Below are positions 45,191 through 57,130 of a stretch of 64,000 nt of DNA, one piece after another. Positions within the stretch are counted from its first letter, which is position 1; each line of letters opens with the position of its first letter. Where the stretch lies: contig CM068367.1 of NCBI GenBank assembly GCA_034769895.1, positions 86,667,654-86,731,653 of the forward strand, given 5' to 3'. The DNA is from Magicicada septendecula (taxonomy: Eukaryota > Arthropoda > Insecta > Hemiptera > Cicadidae). Under the pieces are notes generated by a model. It saw nothing but the letters and a program-made list of their open reading frames with translations, was not told the DNA's origin and did no database searches. The translations under genes and the position numbers were made by a program.

Positions 45191-47612
45191 ATGATTCAAA
45201 ATATTAATAATTGTGCGGGTACGCGGGCGAGCGGTTTGAACAAATTATAGATTGAAAAATCAACATAAATACTCGTATCTAAAACTATATTTAAAAATTA
45301 TATATAATTATTATTTAACGAGGTCCCGAGGTTTCAGTTTAGTTCATAATAGATAAATAGAAGCAATTGCATTCATGATATACCAATTAGAACAGTCAAC
45401 GGCTTAAATTTACTTAAATACGTAGAAAAGTAAAACACATTTATTAAAATCGAATATTATATGCAAACAAATATGTAGTAAATTGCTATGTTCTGTTATA
45501 TTCACTAATTCTGAAGTGAATCATAATTTTTTTGTTTGAAAGCTAAGTAATATTACATTTTGTATCCTCAAAAACCTTACTATCTCTTGCATAACACTAC
45601 TGACCGTATATTAAATAACGAGATTGGAAACTAAACTATCTCGCCTCGTGGTTTGGACTAGAATACAATTTTAGAGAAAAGCGAGGCGACAATTTACCCC
45701 ACTCTACGTTCAGTCTGCTTTACTTTCTTTGAATCCCCGAGATAAATGTGTGTTAACAAGTTGCCTAACCACTGTTTGTTTTACAACCCCTGTGTGTTCA
45801 TAACACCCTGCAGTAAAAATATGATTTCAATCAATTAACGCTCCCGCGTTTGTCGCCAGTTTTTACTTTTAGTAAATCGAATTACACTTGAAACGATATG
45901 ATAATTAATTATGCTTTATGTCAGGATAAAAGGCAGTGGAAACTAGGATGCGAAAGATGGTCGTGGGCTGTACATTATCCCGCTGGTACATATGTTTTGT
46001 TTTGTATAGTTACGAGAATCGCGATCTTACAGCATTGGAATAAATTAATTAATTCCAGAGTAATCTATACTCACAATGTGTACACACACACACACATATA
46101 AATGCGTGTGTGTGTTTGTAATTCTATAAAAACAATCTTTACATTACAACATATTCCCAAAAGATAGAAGAACATTCAAAAAAATGTTCACTTTTTATAA
46201 TCTATGGGAAACGATCATAGAGAGTTACTAGTTGTTTGTTTTTGAAGTAAACCCAATCACAGGTAAATTAAGCGAACAACATCCTAATGGTTTGGACATT
46301 CTATCAACTTGAATTATGATTTAGTTTTTGTCATTTTAGTGATTTAATTGGTTACATAAAATATACATTTTTAGTTAGTGTTTTTGTTTTTATCAGGAGT
46401 GTTTTAGCATCGTTGGTTTATATTTTCCATAAAGGGTTTTACTGTTCAATTTCTACAAATTTTTAGTAATATCTAAAAAAGTAATTTTGAGTCATTTTGA
46501 GAAGTATGAGATGTTTTGTTGACAAAACATTCAGGCATTTCGCTGCAATGATTAATGTGAAAATTGTGACGTTTCACAACGGAATGTACGCGTAGTCAGA
46601 CGTAGATGGTGCTGTAGATTGATGTGAACCTCCTCCTCCTCCTCCTCCTCCTCATCCCCCTCGAAAAATATTTCTCTAATGAACTCCACATTTTTATGTT
46701 CGGTCCGTGATTGCTCGCCTCTCATATTAGGGCCGAACTCTTGCACACCCATATTTCTCTTCAACATTACATGAATGTTGTTTATTTTGAAACGGAATAG
46801 CTTCAAGAATATGTTCTCTCTGCCTTTGAGTCCCTCCCTTTTCTGTTCTATCCCTTCTCTTTACAAACTTTACACGCAATTTAACAATGAGTTGTTGACA
46901 AACTAGCAATCTTTTGTTTACAATTATTTCTAAATACTCAGCTGCAATAAATTTTGTCTTTATAAATTCTTTAACGTACAATTGTACTTATATTGCACTT
47001 ACGTTGTCTTCTGTAACCTCTATCTGGAAGTTGATTACGTTTGGCCTATGCTGAATTCCTGTTGATTATGATATTCAAGAAGCAATAGTAAGCAAAGAGC
47101 TTTCACAAAAATTATCAGCATGACATAACAATGTGGCGCAAGAGAAGCGACATACAGCTTGAACTGTCAAAACTTTGCGTAATATAGTTCAATATAGTGT
47201 ACAGTTTTTCATTCAAGTTTATGATTGTGTTTATTGTAATATGTTTGAATTGCTGTTTGGATGTTTGAAACCTCAGGTAAACACTATACAGAACGGAACA
47301 ATCTAACGTGAACAGCACCGTGGGAGATGAGGCCAATATGGGATAGTTATACGACTATTTACATTACAACAAATCAATATACATAATAACATAAGGGGCT
47401 GTGGAGCCTCACGAAAGAGACTCATCAGACTGGTTCTTGTGCATTCCCTCACTATATTGACTCACACACAGACACATAAGTATTTATCGTGGCCTCACGC
47501 GCCTTAATTAAAATTTGAGTGGTAGCGATCGCTGGCTTCTAAATTTGGAAAAATTATTATCCTAGCTTATGTCATTGTTCAAACTACACGGACAGAACTG
47601 TTAATAAGTTTA
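45191..47612. other. No gene seen
   Basis: About 2.4 kb of AT-rich sequence. A (CCT)n run lies at about 46,627-46,654. Open frames across it are low-complexity. Confidence 0.5.
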
Positions 47613-47955
47613 TTGTTCTTCTTCTTCTTCTTCTTCTTCTTCTTCTTCTTCTTCTTCTTCTTCTTCTTCTTCTTCTTCTTCTTCTTCTTCTTCTTCTTCT
47701 TCTTCTTCTCTTCTTCTTTTCCTCACCTACCCCTCCCCTCCATCACCCTTCCCACCACCCCTCCTCCTCCACCTCTTCCACCACCACCGCCTCTTCCTCC
47801 TCCTCCTCCTCCTCCTCCTCCTCCTCCTCCTCCTCCTCCTCCTCCACCTCACCTGTCCACCTCTTCCTCCTCCTCGTCCTCCTCATTCTTCTCCTGCTGG
47901 TGCTCCTTCATCATCATCATCATCTTCTTCTTCTCCTCCCTGTTCTTCTTCTCTA
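47613..47955. repeat. Compound (TTC)n-(CCT)n pyrimidine tract, about 340 bp
   Basis: A TTC run (about 30 units, 47,615-47,707) leads into CCT/CTC-rich sequence with a long CCT run (47,796-47,843) and then CAT and TTC runs. One strand is almost pure pyrimidine over more than 300 bases. Poly-Phe/poly-Pro frames across it are artefacts. Confidence 0.97.
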
Positions 47956-48460
47956 TTTAGGAATTAGGTGGCATCGCTATTTATCTTTCTCAAAGTCTAA
48001 CCTACTTCTACGTGATCCATCAACCTCTCTCAAAAGTGTAGTGCAAATGCAGTAACTGTTGCATTACAGTTAGTTGCATGAAGCACACATACACACAATT
48101 ACAGTAAGCGCGTGCACTATGCAGTAGTACAAAACGCCATACATGTTGGATTTGTGTAACCAATCTGCATATCCAATGTCGTGTTGAATCACAACTCGGT
48201 TGAGTCAGTGTTTGTGGCCGGCCGCGATCGCTGCCACTTAAATCACCTATTCGCATGCGTTTAAAGCACTGAATTATTCATACTTACCATATAATTGTAT
48301 TCATATCTGGAAATGAAATTACACACTGTAGGACAGAGACACATTGTATCTGCAATGACACCCTGCAGGCGTCAGCATAAAACCAATTCTACAAATCAAT
48401 TATTGTAATCCTACTAATCCTACTTCAGTTTTAGGCGTTATATAATCTCTTTAGTTTTGT
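47956..48460. other. No gene seen
   Basis: About 500 bases between two microsatellites without recognised features. Confidence 0.5.
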
Positions 48461-48468
48461 CATCGTCG

Positions 48469-48513
<45 letters not shown>
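48461..48513. repeat. (CAT)n microsatellite, tail of the adjacent LINE
   Basis: About 16 CAT units; on the minus strand this is (ATG)n following the LINE end, with GAAGAAGAG between. Confidence 0.95.
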
Positions 48514-48514
<1 letters not shown>

Positions 48515-48985
48515 GCTCTTCTTCTTCAAGGATTAAAGCAAGGGTGCTGCGTTCCGGTCTCAAATAGGCAAATATTAGAGCTGGTCACTCCAGCGCTTCC
48601 TCGGACGTCCCACACCTCTCCGTCCCTTCGGCTTACAGTTCCATAGTTGTTTGGGGATGCGGCATTCACCCATTCGGCAAAGATTTTCCCAACAATTCAC
48701 ACGATACTGGGCAATCCTGTCGAGTATGCTTATAATATTCATGCCGTATATCTGTGGTTCTTCTATGATCATGGAGTATGGGAAGGGCCATCATCTTGTA
48801 GAATTTTAGGCGTGTTTCTTTACTTGCTGACTTAAGAGTTCGCCTGATGGTCCCGCACATAAGGTTGAACTTATGCAACTTAATCACAACGTCGTTGCTT
48901 GTATTATAAGACACACTGTAGCCCAGGTATTCAATAGTTTTGTATTTCTTATATTCTGCTTCTGTTGTTTGTAGAGAATTCTTCG
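48514..48985 (-). pseudogene. LINE reverse transcriptase, C-terminal part
   Basis: Minus-strand motifs: EYKKYKTIEYLGYSVSYNTS, VVIKLHKFNLMCGTIRRTLK, KETRLKFYKMMALPIL, then after a frameshift LDRIAQYRVNCWENLCRMGE, RIPKQLWNCKPKGRRGVGRPRKRW. These are the FNYLG, CGTIxRTL, KFYKVMAVPxLL and GRPRKRW blocks of an insect LINE. 5'-truncated before the catalytic box. Confidence 0.85.
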
Positions 48986-49599
48986 TATCATATCTTGTGT
49001 CGGCTAAGTAAATTAACGGCTACGCTGAAGAATAATCGAGTGTCGGATGTCGATTCTGACAATTTCGATGAACTTGAGGCTAGGAGAAGCAATCCTCCAA
49101 TAATGCGGCAATAGATTTTTGGAAGCATTCGCGGCTTGCGTGGTTTGAGACGCTATGAACTAACATCTACAGACTGAGGAACTTGAAATAGTGGGAGAAG
49201 ATGAGAGTTGAAAAAATGGCTAATATTTATTACCGTCAGCCTAGGGCCTTTGATGGAGTGTATAACGCAGATCAAATCTTGACCGGGAGCGCGATGGTAG
49301 TTTATTCAACAAACACATGAAATGAGAATCTCCCTTCCCTGCCAAATAAGAGGGCAGCGGCCGCGTGGAAAGTGCAAGAAACACTTCGAGAGGAAATCTG
49401 GAACAACTGTCGAGTAGTCAGATACCAGTACCTCCTCTAGCTTGCGCCGTCGCTGTGGCTGTGATACCAGAGTACCTTTCATCACAGAATGTTTTATGAT
49501 TGATCCATAAACAGACGGTATCCGAGTTTTTGATCAGTATTTGCCTGCCTATTAAAATGTTTTAAGATTTTATTATTCTAAATTTTGTTTTTACAGAAG
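48986..49599. other. No gene seen
   Basis: About 600 bases with no recognised motif. Confidence 0.5.
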
Positions 49600-50310
49600 A
49601 CATTAAGCTTACCGTGGATTTTCAGGTAATTGCATAATCAATTGTTAAACTGGCTCCATCAGTTTTGCAAACAATACAATATAAAAGTCTATACTATAAA
49701 AATTAAGGTAATGGCATTTCGAGGCAAGAAGCCAATAAGAGCAAAAGTAATGAGTAGCGATCGAATTATAGAACAGGTGAGTCACTTTAATTATTTAGGA
49801 AACAATGTTGGTTATGACAGGAATTGTGGTATCGATGTTAAGTTAGGTAAGTTCCAGACGATTTGTGGGACAATCCACGGTTTTTTTTTTTAAACAAGGT
49901 ACGTTGATATACCAAATTAAATTTCTACAAAGTTATGGTAACCCTGTACTGTCCTATGGGTGTGAATTATGGGCGACAACCAAGACACAAGACAGTAAAA
50001 TGCAGGCCCCAGCAATGACGTTCTTAAGAGGAGTCAAAAGGTGTTCTAAACTCGACCGTACAAAGAATAAGGCCATAAGAGAAGAGTTACAAGATTTTAA
50101 CTTGAATGAAAAATTAAAACCTTACAAACAACGGTAGAAAGAACATGTAGATAGAGAGAACGTCAGATTCCAGACTCGCCAAACAAGTCTGGAAATACAA
50201 AGTCTGGTTAGGACACAGGTGTGTAGTAGACTCAGGAAGAGATGGCTGGAGTATCATGGAAGGCGGAACAGTCAGCACCTCGCCTATGCGTTGTTGTGAC
50301 GATGACTATG
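49600..50310 (+). pseudogene. LINE reverse transcriptase, C-terminal part
   Basis: Frames read LNWLHQFCKQYNIKV, KIKVMAFRGKKPIRAKVM, IIEQVSHFNYLGNNV, LGKFQTICGTIH, then after a one-base shift at a T homopolymer near 49,880, PVLSYGCELWATTKTQDSK, MTFLRGVKRCSKLDRTKN and REELQDFNLNEKLKPYK, ending in RKRW-like sequence near 50,240. Same family as 56,500-57,130 (both keep CELWATT-type text and the GGAACAG-CAG end). No catalytic box. Ends near GACGATGACTATG. Confidence 0.85.
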
Positions 50311-51339
50311 AATTGTTAAAGTGAATTCTTTGTTTTCCAACAGTATAAACTACATAGATTGTACGACGGTTTTAAATATGGTTACATTTATTATAAATGA
50401 ATTTATGTACAGCAAAATCTTTATTAACATCTGACATGTAGGACATGTATATTCACAGTGTCAAAGGTGCGAATGGATACACTGTATATTAACTAAGAAA
50501 GGTGTTAATCGACCAACATACATGATATAAACACGGTGAGCGTAAGTCGTAAAAAGAGGATGTGGAAATGAAAAGTTAGAGACCCACTGGCTTCATTTAA
50601 ATGTCTGTTTTATACACGCAGATCGAATCGAATGTTCAGTGAAAAACAAAGCCCACCCACAATAGATTTATCTACAAAATCTAGTTAGCACGGTGTCAAA
50701 ATTGAAAGTGTCGTTTGATCAGCGTTCGTTACCGCTTCGCTGCTGTCTAAATCGAGCCAATTTTTTCTGCTCTTTCTTTGCAATAACGATTTCCGGGTTC
50801 GTAAATAGAATTGTTGGTTAAACGATCACGCGTTTCGTTATTTACTGAAAATGAACGGGATATTTGAAAACATTTTTGTTGAAAAGGTTTAATTCTTTAA
50901 AATCTTCTAAATTCATTGGATAATTTGTTTACCAATTTCATGCATTAATAGAGGTATAGGTATGATGCTTTGTCCGCTAACCAGGAAACCCGTATTCGAT
51001 TCCTAAGAGGGCAATTAAAATAATAATTACTGTTGTTATAATTATAATAATTATTACATAATAATATAATAATAATAATAATAAAGATTTGTTTTTATAA
51101 CCTTAGGTCTCATGGAGATGACTAACGCTCCCTCTCCTAACCGTTTTCATGGAACAGACAAGAGTTTATTATTTTTATTATTATTATTACTTGTATATGA
51201 TTTGCATCGGCCTACCGCACGTTTTCCGAGTCACCTGTTTTGGTTGTTGCCGGAGTGATGAAGATTTAGCTTCTCGCCAAGGAACGTAAGATCCTCTATT
51301 AAAGGAAGAAAAAGGTAGATGGTAAACTTGCACACCGAG
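50311..51339. other. No gene seen
   Basis: About 1 kb; ATT/ATA-rich low complexity around 51,010-51,190. Confidence 0.5.
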
Positions 51340-51640
51340 AGGTCCGAAACCACATGCTAGAGAGAGCTGGCAGAAAAAGCTTGGAAACAAGAAGAGCGAG
51401 GCTGCTGGACAAGAAGGCTTATCAAGCAGGTGCGGCCGTGGGGGGGGGGGGAAGCATGGAGAGATCGACTATTATCTCACTCAGTTTCCGAAACAGCTAT
51501 TGTCGATCTTACTCAAAGAAAGTTGAAAAGGCCGAGTCACCAGAGTGCCTGTACTACCCGGCAGCTAAGGATGATGCCAGATGGGAACAACATAGAAGGT
51601 CGTTGCAAGGTGATATTAGTCAGGACATCTCCCCGGATTA
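51340..51640 (+). pseudogene. Possible R1-type LINE C-terminal remnant
   Basis: The frame starting near 51,354 contains KKAYQAGAAV and later VEKAESPECLYYPAAKDDARWEQ. An E-S-P-E-C-x-x-C-P-G-x-x-x-D-A-x-H block is typical of the C-terminal zinc-binding region of R1-clade LINEs; here the second Cys is Tyr and the His is missing. The middle (YLTQF-like) is visible only in another frame (LLSHSVSE / YYLTQFPKQLL). A (G)10 run at 51,440-51,450 may be one source of the frameshift. Confidence 0.4.
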
Positions 51641-53290
51641 ACCTTTCATAAATATACAATTTCTATTTTAGTTTTCAAAAGTCTCAAAGCTTTATAATCT
51701 CAAAATTGTCTTTTTTGTTTTCATTAAATTGGCTAGTACTATAAACTGTTCCGCAAAGAGGTTTGCATCCACTGAAGCATTAAAATATAAATATCATTTT
51801 GAAATACAGTCAGAGTAGAAAACTTGTGGCGATCTCAGAAGTGGAACTTATAAGGTTAAATAAGGGAACTTATAAGGGTTATAAGGGGGCAAGAACGTAT
51901 TGCTTTAAAACACAGATTCTGGAAGTGCTATAGAATTCTACATTTTGGGGTAGAACGTATTTACAGTTACAGTAAATATTTATTAAACAGAAATCTGTTC
52001 TTTGTAAATATAAAGGTGTTTATATAAAGAACAACAGAAAACTACACAAAATTTTATAAACGTTTGCAGTTTTTGCACTCGTGTATGGCGGATTTGTGAA
52101 CAGTGAACACCTGTAATAAAACAAAGTTTCTATTGAGTAGAAAGCATCTGTAGAAGGGATTTGGAATCTCACCGGAATAGAGAATAGGTATCGAACAACA
52201 TCGTAGGTCAGTCTAAAGATGAAATACATAGTAGTAAATGCGGTTATAATATTAGTTTACAATACCTATTATACATATAATACCTGTTCATATACCTTAG
52301 TTTATAATGTAGATTTACAAATTAAAATATATTACTTTTACAATTTATATATTTTGTTAGTTTAAGAGGTGTTGCACGAGACCTTAAGACCTTAAGAGTT
52401 TAAATAGTTATTAATTCTTTTTTTTATTTTTAACTACTAATTTTATTATTAAATTTTTTATGAACGGAGTACTCTGTGATAGCTAAAAGGAAGCTTACAT
52501 TTCATATAAACTTCACACTTCAGAAATTGTATGTGTTAATGCAATTCTAATAAACTAAATGAAATATTATTATAAATATTGTAAACATATCTTAAATAGA
52601 AACCATTTCGTTTCATTCTGATGGGGTTTATTATTAATTCTAATAAATAATATACGAATTAAACCGCTGCTCATGTGGTTTAATAAAACCAACTTTTTAA
52701 AATATTATCAATATTAAAGAATAATTATATACATCAAACCATTTGATGAAAGTCTGAAATATAGTATAATTATAAAGTTTGTAATTATAAATATAAATAC
52801 AATTAAAAAGTATCAAATAATTTGAAAAGAGAAACTTTGTTTTTTTTTATATTATTGTGAAATAATACAATTCAGTCTATTCTATAAGACTTTTTAAAAT
52901 ATTTTTGGTTGGGTAAACACATTTGGTCACGTGAGTTTCGGTCCAGTGACGTACAGTCAAATAGGATTCGGTCAAGCCATACAATCCCATTCAGTAGAGT
53001 AGCCAAATGCGCTTACTCGGTGGGGTGGGGCTACAAACCCTCAACACCGGATTGGTCGCGAGTAGAGACAGAGGGTAAAAGCTTGAGGTAGGCAATACCA
53101 GTTCACATAACGTACACAATATGTTTTCTCCGTGTATCGTCAATCACATGTCACCATAGAATGATCCTGATTCACAATCCCCATGGGAAAATCTTGGTCG
53201 ATAAACGTCCACAGAAAGATTCTAACTATCCAACTATGCCACTGATCTATCTTAAAAGGGAGAAATTATTTCAGTACTTTTGTGTAACAG
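51641..53290. other. No gene seen; very AT-rich
   Basis: About 1.65 kb with no recognised features. Confidence 0.5.
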
Positions 53291-53302
53291 TTCAAGTATA
53301 AA
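53291..53302. repeat. LINE target-site duplication, left
   Basis: TTCAAGTATAAA, identical to 53,939-53,950, flanking the LINE copy on the 5' side. Confidence 0.85.
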
Positions 53303-53852
53303 TTTTAGAACAGTTTGAAAATTTTTGCTACCTGTGGGGCACCATCACTTGTGAAAATAGATATGGGACAGAGATTAAGAGAAGAATAGCTCTAGCAAAG
53401 CAGGCATTTCAGAACAAAAGGAATTTACTCACAAACGATCACGTAAGTATGGAGGTAACGAAAAGGTTTGCAAAAACATTTGTATGGTGTGTCTTAAATT
53501 ATGGACGTGAGGCGTGGACCCTCGGCAAAATAGAAAGGATGAAGCTGGAAACAATGAAAATGTAGGTCTGGAGGAGAACGACGAGGACGAGTTGGATGGA
53601 TAAGAAAAGTAATGAACAAGTCCTCGCAGAAGTGAACGAAGATACATCACTTTCAAAATGATTGGAAGAAGAAGGGCAAAATTGATCGAGCACGTGTTAC
53701 GACACAATCGATTCTTAAGTAACATTTTTTAAGGAAAGGTGTTGGAGGAAAAAACAAGAGGACGACCAAGAGCAGCGTTCTTCAAAGACATGGGAAAGGA
53801 GATGAACTTCCTATCGTACTGCGATTTAAAGAGGATACGGAAGGGGAGAGAA

Positions 53853-53892
<40 letters not shown>

Positions 53893-53938
53893 GGACGTGG
53901 CTAACTCGACAAGGCTTCTAGATGATGATGATGATGAA
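53303..53938 (+). mobile_element. 5'-truncated LINE copy with 12-bp TSD, about 636 bp
   Basis: Bounded by identical 12-base repeats. The coding trace begins at the very first bases (ILEQFENFCYLWGTITCEN), so truncation is right at the insertion point, as expected of target-primed reverse transcription that stopped early. It ends with a GA-rich tract (53,848-53,892) and a GAT run (53,921-53,937). Confidence 0.88.
53315..53920 (+). pseudogene. LINE reverse transcriptase C-terminal region
   Basis: Motifs: FENFCYLWGTITCEN, EIKRRIALAKQAFQNKRNLLT, VTKRFAKTFVWCVLNYGREAWTL, then after frameshifts WRRTTRTSWMDKKSNEQVL, IGRRRAKLIEHVLRHNRFL, LEEKTRGRPRAAFFKDM and a final GTWLTRQGF. This is the thumb and C-terminus of an insect LINE type distinct from the SKTKVMAF family. 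The (GA)n run has expanded an Arg-Glu tract inside the C-terminal sequence. Confidence 0.8.
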
Positions 53939-53950
53939 TTCAAGTATAAA
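53939..53950. repeat. LINE target-site duplication, right
   Basis: TTCAAGTATAAA, identical to 53,291-53,302. Confidence 0.85.
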
Positions 53951-54126
53951 GATGACTACAGATCAACGTAGTTAAATTTGCTAAAACACGTAAAACAACT
54001 ACTTTCATCCTAACATCCTTGAACCGGAAAACAACGTATAATCGTTTGCAAAATATCATAGGTATGCAACATAATAAAATACATACAGTGACTGAGGTTC
54101 GAATTCAGTTGCAAAAAGCTCTAGTA

Positions 54127-55440
54127 CAGGGTCCGCCAGTGAAGCGGGAAATTTTGAAAGTCCAATAGTTCATTTTCTGCTCACGAGAGGGCGTGGAGGT
54201 TTTCGATTGTTGTTTTACATTTAATGCCATTTGTTAAACATGGAGCAGTGGTCCGGTGCACAGCGTGCTTTCTGCGTAAAATCGTTTTATAAGAATGGTG
54301 ATTGTGTGACTTCTGTACAACGATTGTTTCGTAATCATTTCAATATTCCACGACATGGAAGAGTGCCGTCCGCTCATGCAATTATGTCATGGGTGAAAAA
54401 GTTTGAAGAAACTGGTTCCACATTAAACTTAAAACATAGAGGAGCAACAAGGTCTGTAAGAACAGAGGAAAACATTGAAAGAGTTCGAGTAGCATTGACG
54501 CGTAGTCCACAACGTTCTGCAATGAAACATGCATCCGCACTAAACATTAGTGACACATCGTTACGACGAATTCTGCATAAAGACTTATCTTTTCATCCTT
54601 ACAAAATTCAAGTAATCCAGGAGTTGAAAGATGGCGATATGCTGGCTCGCAGGATTTTCAGCGAAGAAATATTGCGACGTGTAAATGATGACAAAAACTG
54701 TATTCACCGCATGTTTATGTCAGGTGAAGCACATTTTCATTTGAATGGATATGTAAACAAACAAAATAGTCGATATTGGAATGATGAAAACCCAGGTGAG
54801 TTGCATGAAAAGCCATTACATAGTCCGAAAGTTACGGTGTGGTGTGCAGTTTCATCATCTGGCATTATTGGGCCATATTTTTTCCAAGACGATAGAGGAA
54901 ACACCACAACTGTCAATGCAGACCGTAGCACACACATGGTCAGAACATTTTTGATCCAATAGCTCCCTAGGTTTCCGGAAATTAATTTTTTCCAGCAGGA
55001 TGGTGCCACAAGTCATACTGCTCGTGTGTCCATGGCTGCTTTAAGAGAACTCTTCCCGGACGGACTCATATCCAGATATGGCGACATCTCGTGGCCTGCA
55101 AGATCCCCAGATTTGTCCACATGCGACTTTTTTCTTTGGGGACTTCTGAAGAGCAGGGTGTACATTGATAGACCGCACACCATACCGGAATTAAAAACGA
55201 ATATCAGACAAGAAATTGCACTGATTCAACCTGACCTGCTTCGTCGAGTGATGGAAAATTTTCGGTCAAGGTTAGAAAAATGTTTACACAGAAATGGCTC
55301 TCACTTGAGCGGCGTTATTTTTAAAAAGTAAAATAATGGCATACTTTACTCAACTCAAATCTGTAAAAAAAATTCTGATAATAAATGTTTCATGAAAAAA
55401 TTGGGTACTTTTAATATTCCCGCTTCACTGGCGGACCCTG
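54127..55440 (+). mobile_element. Complete mariner-like element, 1,314 bp
   Basis: Terminal inverted repeats start CAGGGTCCGCCAGTGAAGCG at both ends, 24 bases perfect and about 34 with a few mismatches. TA flanks both sides (54,125-54,126; 55,441-55,442), the Tc1/mariner target duplication. A single transposase gene (54,231-55,331) fills the interior. TIRs are nearly perfect, yet the gene has one stop and one lost catalytic residue, so the copy could still be moved by an active relative. Confidence 0.97.
54231..55331 (+). pseudogene. Mariner-type DDE transposase with one stop
   Basis: One frame of 366 codons, broken only by TAG at 54,960-54,962. The N-terminal helix-turn-helix region (residues 5-130) has QRAFCVKSFYKNGD, the DUF4817-type domain, with VKKFEETGS following. 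Catalytic region: the first Asp box reads FMSGEAHFHLNGYVNKQNSR, where relatives have SDEAHF, so the first catalytic Asp is Gly. The second box is FQQDGATSHTA (Asp intact); the third is WPARSPDLSTCDFFLWG (Asp intact). The C-terminus ends SGVIFKK. The start at 54,231 could equally be Met at 54,240. Length is normal for this group. The single stop and single lost Asp indicate recent inactivation. Confidence 0.93.
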
Positions 55441-55445
55441 TATTT

Positions 55446-55769
55446 ATATTGCCCTTTTGGCCACAGCTGCAGCGGTATGCCTAATTGATTACGTTGCTGT
55501 TTCACAAAAAAATTTAATATTCGTTTTTTCGCCGTATGCCAGAAGCCAAAAGCCAAATGCGATTGTCGAGTATACTTTGATCCATTACTGTTACAATGTC
55601 ACTGCGAATGTCAGCACCGCGGCAATATTGGTTAATACATATTCATACAGAGTGGTCTACGTTGTTGTACAGCTGCATTTGTAAGCAATGTTAAAAAAAA
55701 GGTTTGCATCCGCTTTATATTAAATTTTTTTTTTCGTATATGCCACTGTGGACTACATTTGGTTCAACC
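55446..55769. other. No gene seen
   Basis: About 320 bases between the mariner-like element and the next LINE. The 75-codon open stretch at 55,457-55,684 has no recognised motif. Confidence 0.5.
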
Positions 55770-56310
55770 GGTTCCTCCCTTCTTCTCCTCTCTCTTCCTC
55801 ATCTTCTATATCTCCTTCATTCTTGATCGATGTCACTCCCTCCTTTCGTCAGTCCAGATGGCACCTGTCCTCTTCTTGGGATTTTCTTGAAAACCTTGAG
55901 CATTTTTAAATTTATTTTTGAGTGGTAAAGATTCTTTAATGTCGTCTTGAGTAATCTGAATGTCTTCTATGTCTTTTTCTGTTTCTTTAAACAGCATATT
56001 GGGCATTTTCAACTTTCTGAAATAGTTGAAAGTTTCTCTGTTAGTCTGTCAGGATTCATTCTTTGAATATATCCATTGAAAGTTAGTCTTCTTTTTCTAA
56101 TTACATCTGTGATTTTCTCAACACGTGTGTACAGCTCATTACTGTGGCGTCTTCTGTATTGTTCTCCATCTTTTATTGGTCCCAAGATTTTTCTTAGTAT
56201 TTTCCTTTCCGTAACTTCCAGTTCTTCCATCACTTTCTTGTTCAGAGTCAGAAATTCAGTTGCATAAAGTGCTTCCGAGCAAATTACTGTTGAGTAATGC
56301 ATAAGTTTGG
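55770..56310 (-). pseudogene. LINE C-terminal region
   Basis: Minus-strand frame: EALYATEFLTLNKKVMEELEVTERKILRKILGPIKDGEQYRRRHSNELY, then TDVIRKRRLTFNGYIQRMNPDRL; further along in another frame, FKNAQGFQENPKKRTGAIWTDERRE. These match the ERKILRKIxGP, RRRxNxELY and RxRWxGHxxRM blocks of an insect LINE. No catalytic box; shifted frames. Runs toward a purine-rich end near 55,780. Confidence 0.75.
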
Positions 56311-56499
56311 CATTAATGGATATTGATTTCTTGTTACATGTATTCTTGGTTAAACTTTGTATTATATTATTATTATTTCACTTTTTATTTTTTATATTTA
56401 CATTCTACAGTCCAGCTGGATGTAAGTAGCAAATTTTTGGGTTTAATTATAAAAACAGCACTTTGAAAACCTTTCAGGAAAATATAGGTAAAGAGGAAT

Positions 56500-57130
56500 G
56501 TGTTAATTGACAAAGCTACAGGTCATTCCGAAGCAACTTAGACAGTACGGACAAGTCCAGCGGCCATATATGACAAAAATGTCCACAAGTATTCTAGAAC
56601 CGGTGAACCACTTTAATTATTTGAAAAATTATATTGGCAATGATAAAAATTATGATAGTGATGTTCAGTTAGGTACGTTCCAGACGTTTTGTGGAAAAAT
56701 GAACCTTATTTTTAGAAACAAGGCACCTCAAGATACAAAATTAAAGTTTCACAAAGTTATGGCAGTCCCTGTACTGTCCATGGTCGCGAATTATAGACAA
56801 CAACCAAAAAACAAGACTGTAAAATACAGGCCTCGGAAATAGAATTCTTAAGAGAAGTTAAAAAATGTTTTAAATTTGATCGTATAAAAAATGAGGTTAT
56901 AAGAAAAGAGTTACAACATTTAACTTGAATTAAAAATTAAAAATTACAAACAATAGTAGAAAGAACATAGAAAGAATTTCAGATTATAGACTGGCTAGAC
57001 AAGTCTGGAAATAAAAACCTATAGGACACAGGTGTGTGGGTAGACCCAGAAAGAGATAGGTGGAGGATTTTTAAAGGCGGAACAGGCAGCACTTGCCTAT
57101 GCCGTGTTGTGAAGATTGATGATGATGAGT
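56500..57130 (+). pseudogene. LINE C-terminal region with (GAT)n tail
   Basis: Frame reads ILEPVNHFNYLKNYIGNDKN, LGTFQTFCGKMNLIFRNKAPQDTKLKFHKVMAVPVLS; then frameshifted CELWATT-like text, RIKNEVIRKELQ and finally GTGSTCLCRVVKIDDDE at the GATGATGATGA tail (57,115-57,127). Same family as 49,600-50,310. No catalytic box. Confidence 0.82.

Noticed and set aside
47613-47960. Poly-Phe/Pro frame of 115 codons
   Set aside because: Microsatellite artefact.
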